Source of the DNA: Mantis religiosa
Taxonomy: Eukaryota; Arthropoda; Insecta; Mantodea; Mantidae
Direction of reading: 5' to 3'
Assembly (NCBI GenBank): GCA_030765055.1
Contig: JAUKNK010000059.1
Coordinates: forward strand, 582,001 to 646,000
Length of the DNA stretch: 64,000 nucleotides
Below are positions 45,001 through 57,738 of the stretch, in pieces. Position numbers and translations under genes: made by a program. Position 1 is the first letter of the stretch. Each line of letters begins with the position of its first letter. The notes under the pieces are model-generated. The model saw only the letters and a program-made list of their open reading frames with translations, made no database searches and was not told where the DNA came from.

Positions 45001-46048
45001 AGTAATTGTTGACTAGCTGATATAATCAATTCCGTACTATGAGAGCCTAATGTGGTGGAGTGCTATCCTGTTGACAGATAATGGTTTCATGTATCCCATA
45101 TTCCTGTAATTGAGGGATCACAAAGTGCTTGATCATATCAAGGTAACTGACCGCTATGTTACGTTCACAGAATGCGGTACAGAAACATTGTAAGTACCAT
45201 CCAACAATCCTCTGATATGTTGTCTATGGTGTACACTGCTCTGCTGATAACGATGTAATACTTTTGTGGACTCTCAATTGTGACTTTCCAAATTCCTCCT
45301 CTCTGTTACCATGCAGTGTTGCAGCAGACATTTTCCAAGAAAATGTTGTACACTTTAACCCTTTACTGTTTTAATTATTTTGCTACTTGGGCTGCTGTTG
45401 CTGTTATTGTTAAACTGGTTCTCATATGGCTTTCTGTGGTGCCTTAACATGCTCAATTCGAATAGCCATGGTTGTTAAAGCAATAGTGATGAACTAGCCA
45501 TCCATTCAAAGCTAATCATTGTGGGTTTGAATCTTGGCAACTGCAGTTAAATGTGCCTGTGGTAAAGGATGGGGAGGGCTCAACTAAAATAATCGGTCTG
45601 ATGGCATGCTTGGATGTTGATGGGTTATCATTTGATCGCAGTTGCTTGGATTTTCTCTTTTTATAGTTAAAAAAACACACATTATAATGTAATTGTAAAA
45701 ATAATATCACCGTGTAGCATTGTTTTGCTGCTGCTACAAGCCAGAGCTGGGTATGTGTGCAGGAGAGAAAAAGACAGAGAGAGGCTCCAGAATGTTCTGC
45801 CCATTTTTGCAGCCGCAAAATTTCATGGAAGGTCTGTGGCATTCAGGGAAAAATTGCTGGGTAGATATAAATACCCGCGAGGTGTTAGAAGCGGCAGTTG
45901 TTTATTGGTTATTGCAACAGTTGACTATTGAAACGTACTACAGTGATTTCTTTCATTTGTTTTCATGCAGCAAAACACCAAGTCAGCCTTGAAGACAGCT
46001 GATTGTCAATTTCACGTGTTGTTTACTGCAATACTGCAATACTGCAAT
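42075..46048. repeat. Tandem array unit 3 (about 3.97 kb)
   Basis: Same order as unit 1 but 3974 bp long. The shortening is mainly a 27-bp deletion in the mariner-like relic near 44932, where TTCTTTGGCCC...CTACATACAAG becomes TTCTTTCTACAAG. That marker is private to this unit. Confidence 0.93.
42097..42644 (-). CDS. ABCC-type transporter exons X and Y, array copy 3
   Basis: Exon X is 42644-42575 and exon Y 42276-42097. Splice sites are intact and phases are as in copy 1. Y is spelled like copy 1 (GLAIYC) and X like copy 2 (LQCDG). Confidence 0.65.
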
Positions 46049-49000
46049 ACGGAGATGCAGTTTGGATTACCTTGTTTAACATCCTCCTTCTGCATCATGG
46101 AGAGGTCCATCATTGCTCCAGCAGAGGTTAAGTGCATTGCGGCATTTGTGAAGTAAGTGACAGTTTCAGGTATGAGGCCACTCAGCACCAAACTGCAATA
46201 TATGGCAAGTCCCAGGTGTGGCGCATTCACATCTAACGACAATAGTATCACTGTCTGAGTAAAGTGTAGAAAAATTTAGACAAATAACAAGAACATGGAA
46301 ACATATATGCTACCCTTTGTTTGTCAATTATGTACATTTTGAAAATTTAGCATTTGCTAACACCTACCCTAATGTTTTTTTGGGTTTCTTGTATGTCTGT
46401 GATTCCCTAGATGTCGTTCACAGTCCTTCTGTGATAGGTATTGACCGTAAACGGCACTTTAGTGCTTCATAAGCAGGTGAATGGTAGTCTGAAATGGGTA
46501 AAATATGGGAGCTTTGAGCAGATAAACGTGCTGCAATAGTCACCTTACATAAAGCAGGCCATGACTCAAATTGCCACACAAGGACAAGTTTCCTTAGGAA
46601 GTGTCCATCACATTGTAACAGCAAATAGCAATAAGGATTTTTTTTGAAAGGGGAGGCCTAGGGTGACATTGGAAAGCGAGGATAAACGTTTAATAGTGAC
46701 TAACAAACGTGATTGTTTCAAAACAGCACCCATGCTGACAGCGTAACTGAATCTGTGAGTGTTTCCACAGTGAAGAGACAACTTCTGAAATGTTGGACTG
46801 TAACAAAGATACTCCTATTTAGAGGTGTTAAAAAATATAAAAGATTACAATGGGCCCACCAACATGTAAACTGAAAAAAGGTGTTATTTATTGATGAATC
46901 TAAGTTTGAGCTATTTGCCAGTTTGTGTGACATGTAAAAGGTGAACCCATGGCACCTCAATGTATATCCCCTGCAGTCGGTGTCGGTATGTGATTGTTTT
47001 GGTGGCAATAGGACAGTTAATATTGTGCAAATAGAAGGAGCATTATCATAACATTTTCCAATGCCATGCCAAACCATCAGGGATGCTGTTAATTGGCAAG
47101 ACAGTGAGACCAAGCACACATCTTTACTCCTGGAAGAGGGACAAGACTTCAAGATCATGGTTTGGCCCCTCAACGTTGTGACAGCAATCCTATTGTACCG
47201 AGCCGGATGTGTCAGGTGATTTCGTCTGTGGCCCACATTTGGGAGGCCTGGGTTCAATCCTCATGGCTGACCTAACTGACCCATGGGTTTTTTAAAGGGT
47301 TTTCCCGGGTCATTAGGTGAATGTCGCGTAGGTTAATTACATCCCCTGAATTTCCTGTCTCTGCATTTTATCTCCATTATCATCTCACATCATCTCTCAT
47401 CTGGTGGGCTCTTTCAGGGTAAGAAGTGTCGGCAGGTGTTGCAACAGTGCATAGCAGGATGATATGCTCAGAGGAAAACTACTTCCTCCTCCGGTAGGTC
47501 GGTTGCCGGTCTTCAAACCTGCTGCTGAGACAGTTTTGCGCTTGACTGGTAGAGGAGCAGGTCTGGTGTCCTGGCCTGCCGGGGGAAGTTTCTATCTAAG
47601 TACAATGTAGGGACCCTGCCCTCAGTCTCCTCCTGCCTCATCCTTCCTCCTGGAGGTGTCCAACTTGGGGCCATAGGCACTGGTCTCTGTGCTGAATCTC
47701 CTCTGTATTAAATCCTAAATCCTTGGGAACATGTGGACAGATAGACCAGAAAGAAACAACCCACTAATGTAAATACGAGCTGAGTTTCATTAAATATGCT
47801 GTTATGACTACATATTATGTATTTTACTCCATTGTTTCAAGAAATCCTAAAAGTGAGCGTTGAGAAACTTTTGAGTGGTAGTGCACAGTTTAAGTAATGA
47901 GCAAGAATATTTAAGTATAAAGCTAAAATGTATTAACTAAGAAATATTTAAATAAGTTGAATTGCTGGAAGATGATAGATACTTTCAAAGAATAGAAATA
48001 AGATAATTAACATCAAACAAAATTATGTCACGGTAAGCTTTGTGTGATTATTTATATTTAGTAATCCTGCAAATAAATATAAGACTATTATGTGAGAAGA
48101 CAACTTATTTGTGGTGGTGAATTTTATGTTTTTCAGAAGTGAATAAATAATATATTATTTTCAAAAAATATCTAAAACTTTAATTCTCCATTTGCTAACC
48201 TGAGATCAATAAAGTTCACACAACTTTCAGTGAATTAGTATTGACAGTCACTTGGAGCAAATCAGGTACAACATAAAATCTTCCACCTCAACATAACATC
48301 GCACTGAAATAATGTACAAGAAAAATGTGGAAAATTCACTGATAACACTTTTAAACAACAAACATGCAAACATGACATTCATTTATTAAAAACAAACCAT
48401 TACAAGCTTTCCTTCTTCAAACATTTTGATAAATAGTCATGATACAACACTGAAATTCTGAAGCTAATGATAGTGAAAGAAATGTAATGAATAATAGCGG
48501 TTAAAACTTCACTTTTCTCTAATAAGAAACAGTTTTACAAATTAGTAATTTGATGAAGTTGCAAAATAATGTAATAATTTGACATAATTAGCAAATGTAA
48601 GTGAAGTTTCAGTCAGCGTTATTTATTATAATATGTGAGTTGTGGTATACAGGGTGAGCTGTTTGAAATGTCAGAAAAGACTGTATATAAAGGTAGCTCT
48701 TCCACTCTTTTGGTTGGTAATGGTATGCATTTGTGTAGGAAAGTCAGAAATCTTGTGTCCAGCTTATTAGCAGTTGACATGACTGCCATTAAAACACAGC
48801 ACAGTTCATATCTTGCACACATATTGCGCCATGTGGCTTGCAGCATTTCTGGAGTGGTTTAATGAGAGGTCTCTGTAAACTCACTTCACAGGTTGGTTAG
48901 ATTCTTTGGCCCTTTTGCATACACCATTGACTACATACAAGTCTGGAAGCGTTAAGTTGGGGCAACTAGGAGGCCATGGGATGGGTCCATCATGGCTGCA

Positions 49001-50050
49001 CCAGTAATTGTTGACTAGCTGATATAATCAATTCCGTACTATGAGAGCCTAATGTGGTGGAGTGCTATCCTGTTGACAGATAATGGTTTCATGTATCCCA
49101 TATTCCTGTAATTGAGGGATCACAAAGTGCTTGATCATATCAAGGTAACTGACCGCTATGTTACGTTCACAGAATGCGGTACAGAAACATTGTAAGTACC
49201 ATCCAACAATCCTCTGATATGTTGTCTATGGTGTACACTGCTCTGCTGATAACGATGTAATACTTTTGTGGACTCTCAATTGTGGCTTTCCAAATTCTTC
49301 CTCTCTGTTACCATGCAGTGTTGCAGCAGACATTTTCCAAGAAAATGTTGTACACTTTAACCCTTTACTGTTTTAATTATTTTGCTACTTGGGCTGCTGT
49401 TGCTTTTATTGTTAAACTGGTTCTCATATGGCTTTCTGTGGTGCCTTAACCAGCTCAATTCGAATAGCCATGGTTGTTAAAGCAATAGTGATGAACTAGC
49501 CATCCATTCAAAGCTAATCATTGTGGGTTTGAATCTTGGCAACTGCAGTTAAATGTGCCTGTGGTAAAGGATGGGGAGGGCTCAACTAAAATAATCGGTC
49601 TGATGGCATGCCTGGATGTTGATGGGTTATCATTTGATCGCAGTTGCTTGGATTTTCTCTTTTTATAGTTAAAAAAACACACATTATAATGTAATTGTAA
49701 AAATAATATCACCGTGTAGCATTGTTTTGCTGCTGCTACAAGCCAGAGCTGGGTATGTGTGCAGGAGAGAAAAAGACAGAGAGAGGCTCCAGAATGTTCT
49801 GCCCATTTTTGCAGCCGCAAAATTTCATGGAAGGTCTGTGGCATTCAGGGAAAAATTGCTGGGTAGATATAAATACCCGCGAGGTGTTAGAAGCGGCAGT
49901 TGTTTATTGGTTATTGCAACAGTTGACTATTGAAACGTACTACAGTGATTTCTTTCATTTGTTTTCATGCAGCAAAACACCAAGTCAGCCTTGAAGACAG
50001 CTGATTGTCAATTTCACGTGTTGTTTACTGCAATACTGCAATACTGCAAT
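46049..50050. repeat. Tandem array unit 4 (about 4.0 kb)
   Basis: Same order as unit 1 and 4002 bp long. The junction with unit 3 reads ACTGCAATACTGCAATACTG then CAATACGG, one change from the unit 1-2 junction. The AG acceptor of exon X is lost in this unit. Confidence 0.93.
46071..46618 (-). pseudogene. ABCC-type exons X and Y, array copy 4, X splice acceptor lost
   Basis: Exon Y (46250-46071) is intact with its usual sites. Before exon X (46618-46549) the minus strand reads CTATTTGCTG where the other four copies read CTATTTGCAG, so the invariant AG of the acceptor is TG. X also carries CKVTIA-region changes after its donor. Unless a neighbouring AG is used, X cannot be joined in this unit. 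Confidence 0.65.
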
Positions 50051-53000
50051 ACGGAGATGCAGTTTGGATTACCTTGTTTAACATCCTCCTTCTGCATCAT
50101 GGAGAGGTCCATCATTGCTCCAGCAGAGGTTAAGTGCATTGCGGCATTTGTGAAGTAAGTGACAGTTTCAGGTATGAGGCCACTCAGCACCAAACTGCAA
50201 TATATGGCAAGTCCCAGGTGTGGCGCATTCACATCTAACGACAATAGTATCACTGTCTGAGTAAAGTGTAGAAAAATTTAGACAAATAACAAGAACATGG
50301 AAACATATATGCTACCCTTTGTTTGTCAATTATGTACATTTTGAAAAATTAGCATTTGCTAACACCTACCCTAATGTTTTTTTGGGTTTCTTGTATGTCT
50401 GTGATTCCCTAGATGTCGTTCACAGTCCTTCTGTGATAGGTATTGACCGTAAACAGCACTTTAGTGCTTCATAAGCAGGTGAATGGTAGTCTGAAATGGG
50501 TAAAATATGGGAGCTTTGAGCAGATAAACGTGCTGCAATAGTCCTCTTACATAAAGCAGGCCATGATTCAAATTGCCACACAAGGACAAGTTTCCTTAGG
50601 AAGTGTCCATCACATTGTAACTGCAAATAGCAATAAGGATTTTTATTGAAAGGGGAGGCCTAGGGTGACATTGGAAAATGAGGATAAACGTTTAATAGTG
50701 ACTAACAAACGTGATTGTTTCAAAACAGCACCCATGCTGACAGCGTAACTGAATCTGTGAGTGTTTCCACAGTGAAGAGACAACTTCTGAAATGTTGGAC
50801 TGTAACAAAAATACTCCTATTTAGAGGTATTAAAAATATAAAAGGTTACAATGGGCCCACCAACATGTAAGCTGAAAAAAGGTGTTATTTATTGATGAAT
50901 CTAAGTTTGAGCTATTTGCCAGTTTGTGTGACATGTAAAAGGTGAACCCATGGCACCTCAATGTATATCCCCTGCAGTCGGTGTCGGTATGTGATTGTTT
51001 TGGTGGCAATAGGACAGTTAATATTGTGCAAATAAAAGGAGCATTATCATAACATTCTCCAATGCCATGCCAAACCATCAGGGATGCAGTTAATTGGCAA
51101 GACAGTGAGACCAAGCACACATCTTTACTCCTGGAAGAGGGACAAGACTTCAAGATCATGGTTTGGCCCCTCAACGTTGTGACAGCAATCCTATTGTACC
51201 GAGCCGGATGTGTCAGGTGATTTCGTCTGTGGTCCACATTTGGGAGGCCTGGGTTCAATCCTCATGGCTGACCTAACTGACCCATGGGTTTTTTATAGGG
51301 TTTTCCCGGGTCATTAGGTGAATGTCGCGTAGGTTAATTACATCCCCTGAATTTCCTGTCTCTGCATTTTATCTCCATTATCATTTCACATCATCTCTCA
51401 TCTGGTGGGCTCTTTCAGGGTAAGAAGTGTCGGCAGGTGTTGCAACAGTGCATAGCAGGATGATATGCTCAGAGGAAAACTACTTCCTCCTCCGGTAGGT
51501 CGGTTGCCGGTCTTCAAACCTGCTGCTGAGCCAGTTTTGCGCTTGACTGGTAGAGGAGCAGGTCTGGTGTCCTGGCCTGCCGGGGGAAGTTTCTATCTAA
51601 GTACAATGTAGGGACCCTGCCCTCAGTCTCCTCCTGCCTCATCCTTCCTCCTGGAGGTGTCCAACTTGGGGCCATAGGCACTGGTCTCTGTGCTGAATCT
51701 CCTCTGTATTAAATCCTAAATCCTTGGGAACATGTGGACAGATAGACCAGAAAGAAACAACCCACTAATGTAAATACGAGCTGAGTTTCATTAAATATGC
51801 TGTTATGACTACATATTATGTATTTTACTCCATTGTTTCAAGAAATCCTAAAAGTGAGCGTTGAGAAACTTTTGAGTGGTAGTGCACAGTTTAAGTAATG
51901 AGCAAGAATATTTAAGTATAAAGCTAAAATGTATTAACTAAGAAATATTTAAATAAGTTGAATTGCTGGAAGATGATAGATACTTTCAAAGAATAGAAAT
52001 AAGATAATTAACATCAAACAAAATTATGTCACGGTAAGCTTTGTGTGATTATTTATATTTAGTAATCCTGCAAATAAATATAAGACTATTATGTGAGAAG
52101 ACAACTTATTTGTGGTGGTGAATTTTATGTTTTTCAGAAGTGAATAAATAATATATTATTTTCAAAAAATATCTAAAACTTTAATTCTCCATTTGCTAAC
52201 CTGAGATCAATAAAGTTCACACAACTTTCAGTGAATTAGTATTGACAGTCACTTGGAGCAAATCAGGTACAACATAAAATCTTCCACCTCAACATAACAT
52301 CGCACTGAAATAATGTACAAGAAAAATGTGGAAAATTCACTGATAACACTTTTAAACAACAAACATGCAAACATGACATTCATTTATTAAAAACAAACCA
52401 TTACAAGCTTTCCTTCTTCAAACATTTTGATAAATAGTCATGATACAACACTGAAATTCTGAAGCTAATGATAGTGAAAGAAATGTAATGAATAATAGCG
52501 GTTAAAACTTCACTTTTCTCTAATAAGAAACAGTTTTACAAACTAGTAATTTGATGAAGTTGCAAAATAATGTAATAATTTGACATAATTAGCAAATGTA
52601 AGTGAAGTTTCAGTCAGCGTTATTTATTATAATATGTGAGTTGTGGTATACAGGGTGAGCTGTTTGAAATGTCAGAAAAGACTGTATATAAAGGTAGCTC
52701 TTCCACTCTTTTGGTTGGTAATGGTATGCATTTGTGTAGGAAAGTCAGAAATCTTGTGTCCAGCTTATTAGCAGTTGACATGACTGCCATTAAAACACAG
52801 CACAGTTCTTATCTTGCACACATATTGCGCCATGTGGCTTGCAGCATTTCTGGAGTGGTTTAATGAGAGGTCTCTGTAAACTCACTTCACAGGTTGGTTA
52901 GATTCTTTGGCCCTTTTGCATACACCATTGACTACATACAAGTCTGGAAGCGTTAAGTTGGGGCAACTAGGAGGCCATGGGATGGGTCCATCATGGCTGC

Positions 53001-54034
53001 ACCAGTAATTGTTGACTAGCTGATATAATCAATTCCGTACTATGAGAGCCTAATGTGGTGGAGTGCTATCCTGTTGACAGATAATGGTTTCATGTATCCC
53101 ATATTCCTGTAATTGAGGGATCACAAAGTGCTTGATCATATCAAGGTAACTGACCGCTATGTTACGTTCACAGAATGCGGTACAGAAACATTGTAAGTAC
53201 CATCCAACAATCCTCTGATATGTTGTCTATGGTGTACACTGCTCTGCTGATAACGATGTAATACTTTTGTGGACTCTCAATTGTGGCTTTCCAAATTCTT
53301 CCTCTCTGTTACCATGCAGTGTTGCAGCAGACATTTTCCAAGAAAATGTTGTACACTTTAACCCTTTACTGTTTTAATTATTTTGCTACTTGGGCTGCTG
53401 TTGCTGTTATTGTTAAACTGGTTCTCATATGGCTTTCTGTGGTGCCTTAACATGCTCAATTCGAATAGCCATGGTTGTTAAAGCAATAGTGATGAACTAG
53501 CCATCCATTCAAAGCTAATCATTGTGGGTTTGAATCTTGGCAACTGCAGTTAAATGTGCCTGTGGTAAAGGATGGGGAGGGCTCAACTAAAATAATCGGT
53601 CTGATGGCATGCTTGGATGTTGATGGGTTATCATTTGATCGCAGTTGCTTGGATTTTCTCTTTTTATAGTTAAAAAAACACACATTATAATGTAATTGTA
53701 AAAATAATATCACCGTGTAGCATTGTTTTGCTGCTGCTACAAGCCAGAGCTGGGTATGTGTGCAGGAGAGAAAAAGACAGAGAGAGGCTCCAGAATGTTC
53801 TGCCCATTTTTGCAGCCGCAAAATTTCATGGAAGGTCTGTGGCATTCAGGGAAAAATTGCTGGGTAGATATAAATACCCGCGAGGTGTTAGAAGCGGCAG
53901 TTGTTTATTGGTTATTGCAACAGTTGACTATTGAAACGTACTACAGTGATTTCTTTCATTTGTTTTCATGCAGCAAAACACCAAGTCAGCCTTGAAGACA
54001 GCTGATTGTCAATTTCACGTGTTGTTTACTGCAA
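50051..54034. repeat. Tandem array unit 5 (last copy)
   Basis: Same order as unit 1. The copy ends at TTGTTTACTGCAA, where internal junctions continue into TACTGCAATAC and this one continues into unique sequence (CAAAACTGGTTC). It is therefore 15 or so bp short of a full unit. Confidence 0.93.
50073..50620 (-). CDS. ABCC-type transporter exons X and Y, array copy 5
   Basis: Exon X is 50620-50551 and exon Y 50252-50073, with intact acceptor and donor sites and the standard phases. This copy lies nearest to the upstream exon at 57738-57632, which ends in phase 0 and matches the phase-0 start of X. Confidence 0.65.
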
Positions 54035-56279
54035 CAAAACTGGTTCTAAATTTCTGCAAACCAGATTTCCGAATCTACGTAACCCATTCAGTCACAATAT
54101 AATATTTACAATTCAAGAGGCTCAAAATTTTGTGTGTATAATTGACAAAGGCCAGTACTATATTACAATAACAAATGAAATGCACTAAAACATTTTTTAA
54201 GCTGAATACAGCCTAACATTGCCCTAGGGCAACACCATGCATTAAAGGGTTAATGTGATGGCACATAACAACAGTTATACTGATTTCTGGAAGCTCGGTG
54301 GGCGACATTACACTAACAAATTTTGCAAACATACAACACACTGAGCATGCTGTTCTGGTGTTGCAGCCATTGTGTTTAGCTATATTTTGTTTGCATGGCC
54401 ATTAGCCACTGGAAACATCACTCATTGGTTAACTCCCAGCCTTTCCGCTTACATTACAGAAAGTTGCCCACAGATATATACATTTTCTTCATAAATAAAA
54501 CGTTTTAGTCTTGTGACATCTCAAATGGATCATCCTGTAGTTTAATGAGTGTAATAGCATTGTTTAATTTTCTGCTTTCATGCATTACTGCATTTAGATA
54601 GACTTGTTATGCTTTGTCATTATTTTCCATTTGCAGAATTCAGCTATAAGTAATTCAATCTCTTTTTGTGTAAAACATCTTAAAGCCCTCAATCTCTCCC
54701 ATTAAAGAGATTATCTGCATAAGAAAGACTTGATATTGGCAGCTGTACAGGTTGAGTAATGTGTAAACAAACAGATAGTAGATTGTATCCAGTGATTACA
54801 GAAGTTAGTCAGAATTTTATTTATGAAATGTGGTTTAGATTGTATAATGGTACATACCCGCAATGAGCATCTTATATCCAAGAGTAACAGAAACGTTACA
54901 CAAGATGCTGAAAAGTCCCATTCACAGTGAAAATACATGTATTTCCCATTCACCAAGTAAAGTGAACAGGAATGTTGATCCTGAAATGAAAAATATCTCA
55001 CATTGTAGGTACATTCGACCCAAAACTTTACTCTGTGTGAACAAGTAGCTCAAAAACCACAAGTTAGTTAAATAAAAACCTAGTTACATGTGTAATGTCC
55101 AAATTAAGTAAAAACTATTTGTAGTCGGTTTTTTCAGCATTTTTGGTAAAGTTCATCCTCCAAGGATACAAAATCACCACACACCATTCTTTACATAATG
55201 ATTTTTATTCACACAAATAGTTGCATCATTTTAATTAAAACAAAATATTTTGAAAATTTGTAAAGGTAAATTGGGAGAAACTTTCTTTTGTACAACGTGA
55301 GAATATTTTTTAAGTTCCGAGGTACAGTACATGCTCCTCGCATTGGAATCAACATGAGAAAATGTGTAAAACTTGTAGCCAAGCTCAGCAAAAATGCCCC
55401 AGACATTTGTGCAACACTGGTGCAGAAAGACATGTGGATGCATTTGCACAGGGCAGTTTTGGAAAATACTGACCGTGTTACCTCTCAGGTTCTATTGCTT
55501 TACAAAACTAGGCTTGCTGTCCAGCAGAAATATCCATTGTACTGTTAGAGGTGAAGGCTACTCATTTTGTGCGTTCTTTAAATATTTAAGAGTTGTTCAG
55601 AATTTTGTTGATAATCGGGAAATGGGTCAACAAATGAGTAAAATGGACTTGTCCTTTTATTTTAATAATGAGGAGGCCTGCCCTCAGTTATTATTCGACG
55701 AGGGTTTGTGGAGGACACGGATGTTGGGTGCAGAATGCACTGCCGCCCAGCACACCATCAAGAGACATGACCGCAAGTACCCCGAGTTTGCAGCAGATAC
55801 ATAAATGGTGATACAAGGCACTACTGTTGCTACCATTGATATTAATAGATACCTAGTATTTTTGTAGTTATTTTGCTGGATGGTGTAATATTGGGACAAA
55901 TAAGGACTGTTGGCAGCACTGTGTTCAGTGGAGAAACAAGGATACTTTGGCTGCACTGTATTCTTCAGTATAGCTACATATGCAGTCAGTAAATAAATGA
56001 ATAATTAAGGTATGAATTCAGTAACGTTAAAAGAATGCCCTAGAGCACAAAATTGCATAAAAAGCAAATAAATTGTATGAAACATCATAGTTGTATATAA
56101 AAACATTATACTTGGATAAAAGTGTGAAAGACTTGGTAAAACTCCTGGCATCACATATTATAAAAAGAAGAGCTGCAAATTCGAATTAGCAGGATAAAGT
56201 AATGTAATAATTAACATTATACAATGAATCCAGTGAGACCTTTTGTACTTCACATACCATAAAATCTTCTTTTAGTGTA
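54035..56279. other. ABCC intron sequence, no recognised feature
   Basis: A plus-strand frame at 55394-55804 (136 codons) and an overlapping one at 55288-55548 are open but unrecognised, without membrane segments or known motifs. They may be part of an unknown repeat. The rest is AT-rich. Confidence 0.35.
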
Positions 56280-56360
56280 TTTTGCCTCCACTTGAAGGCA
56301 TCATCAAGAAGTTCCAGTCAGTCGACAACTTTTTGATAATGCCTTCACGTGGAGGCAAAA
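56280..56360. repeat. Short hairpin with about 34-bp arms (pre-miRNA-like)
   Basis: The left arm TTTTGCCTCCACTTGAAGGC continues ATCATCAAGAAGTT. The right arm is its reverse complement with two mismatches and one G-T pair (AACTTTTTGATAATGCC then TTCACGTGGAGGCAAAA). About 13 bases (CCAGTCAGTCGAC) form the loop. Size and pairing resemble a microRNA precursor; a small foldback repeat is equally possible. Confidence 0.55.
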
Positions 56361-56693
56361 CCGCTGAAATAAAACTTGTGGAATGAAAAATACATAGTCT
56401 CAATTGACTCATAGTATAATTTTAATTAAAATATCACATGTTTAAGATATTTTTATGACAAATGAAATGTATATATGAATTTCCTGGGAATGTCCTCAGC
56501 AGTGCTTTTCATTCTGAATGATTTCTATATAACTAATATACAACAAGAGATACACAAAATCTTACAAAAATAATGTGGATCTTGTTAAACTATACAATTT
56601 ATTTAAAATAAGTTTTTCTGGAATTAATGACTATCATTATTTTAATATGCTGTCAACATATGTCAACAATGCTGTATATTGCTCTATACCATG
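56361..56693. other. Non-coding AT-rich sequence
   Basis: No supported feature. Confidence 0.4.
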
Positions 56694-56985
56694 GTACAGT
56701 GTGCTAAGGCGTTCCCTATCACAGAATGTGCCTGGGATCGATCCCACCCCAGATCCAGTGCCCACTCACCATTGTGAACAAATAGAGCAGCTACACTGCG
56801 TAGCAAATCCTGGTCTAAAAGCCCAACATTCCGGCTGGGGGTGTAGAGATGCTTAGCACATCTCCTTCCTGTATCGGTTGGATGATTGTGCACATCTACC
56901 TTGCATATGCAGGTGTGAAGCCGGCAGTTGGGTTGGCAGGCTTTGGCCCACTTTGAGCTATTATGCCATGGGTTATGTTACATTA
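56694..56985 (+). repeat. tRNA-headed SINE, family B, copy 3
   Basis: It shows GTGCTAAGGCGTTCCC (A-box remnant) and CTGGGATCGATCCCACC (B box), followed by ACATTCCGGCTGGGGG, CCTGTATCGGTTGGATGATT and TGTGAAGCCGGCAGTTGG. The order is that of 16724-17047 read on its minus strand. Confidence 0.75.
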
Positions 56986-57631
56986 TGTTATCAGTATAAT
57001 GAGTTGCTTTCCCATGATGTCATGGAATTTCAAGGTTCAGCATATAGCAACTACGTATGTTTATCAGAATTATTTATACAAATGTTTATGTGAAGTAGAT
57101 ACTAGAACAACAGTTTGCTGAAGCAACATCAGATGAGTTTCTATACTCTCGAACGAACACTTCTATCTACTTCATCTTAATCATGATAAATATTATTTTA
57201 TTTTAGGTTCAAGGGATACAGTAGACTTTGTCACTGATATGGACATGTATAGATGATAATTTGACAAAGAAGTTCATAGTTCCACCACCAGAGAGATGAC
57301 AGGAGTTGACAACAATAGGCAATAATCAGACCTTGAAGTTTAAAATGGACGTAACGGCTTCGGAATCCAGTCCCCAAATAATATAAAAATGTAAGTGATG
57401 AGGTGTTAAAAACTGACTACAAATAGTTTTTTCAATCGATGCCTATGTTCACGTGACACAAGTTAATGTATTACAAGTCTGTAGTCATTTTTGTTACATT
57501 GTTGGAATTTCAATTCTAACAATGCATTACTTCTAATTTTCAGGAGAGAAACAAGCCAGGTACTGACACAGGGGCAAAACATGTCTAAGTGAAGTTTTAA
57601 AGTGATAATTCCTTAATGTTCAACTACTTAC
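56986..57631. other. ABCC intron sequence with one repeat remnant
   Basis: The segment 57165-57235 (CTACTTCATC...GATAAATATT...GGGATACAGTAGACTTT) is a degenerate copy of the 137-bp intronic repeat at 32640-33205. Nothing else was identified. Confidence 0.4.
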
Positions 57632-57738
57632 ATACAGGGAAGAGTATTTGTTTCCAAAAAATTCCTCTGCTTGATGAGATCGAACAATTGTGATGCCTTC
57701 CAGGGAACTTTTAGAGAATGTTTCTGCTGCATTCATTT
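57632..57738 (-). CDS. ABCC-type transporter exon upstream of the array
   Basis: The 107-bp exon has a strong CTATTTCAG acceptor and GTAAGT donor on the minus strand. It enters in phase 1, taking two bases to finish a codon, and reads MNAAETFSKSSLEGITIVRS then HQAEEFFGNKYSSLY, ending in phase 0. The spelling follows the ABCC pattern RSP.F.HF..SL.G..TIRA....F, the cytoplasmic extension before the last two transmembrane helices. Joined to any X-Y pair and the two downstream exons it gives a continuous reading. Earlier exons were not found before the window end. Confidence 0.72.

Noticed and set aside
34073..54034. CRISPR array or satellite DNA
   Set aside because: The repeat unit is about 4 kb, has no spacers, and contains exons and transposons; it is a segmental tandem duplication in a eukaryotic genome.
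55394..55804. 136-codon plus-strand frame as a host gene
   Set aside because: No motif or splice context was recognised and it lies in an intron-like region; left as unrecognised sequence.
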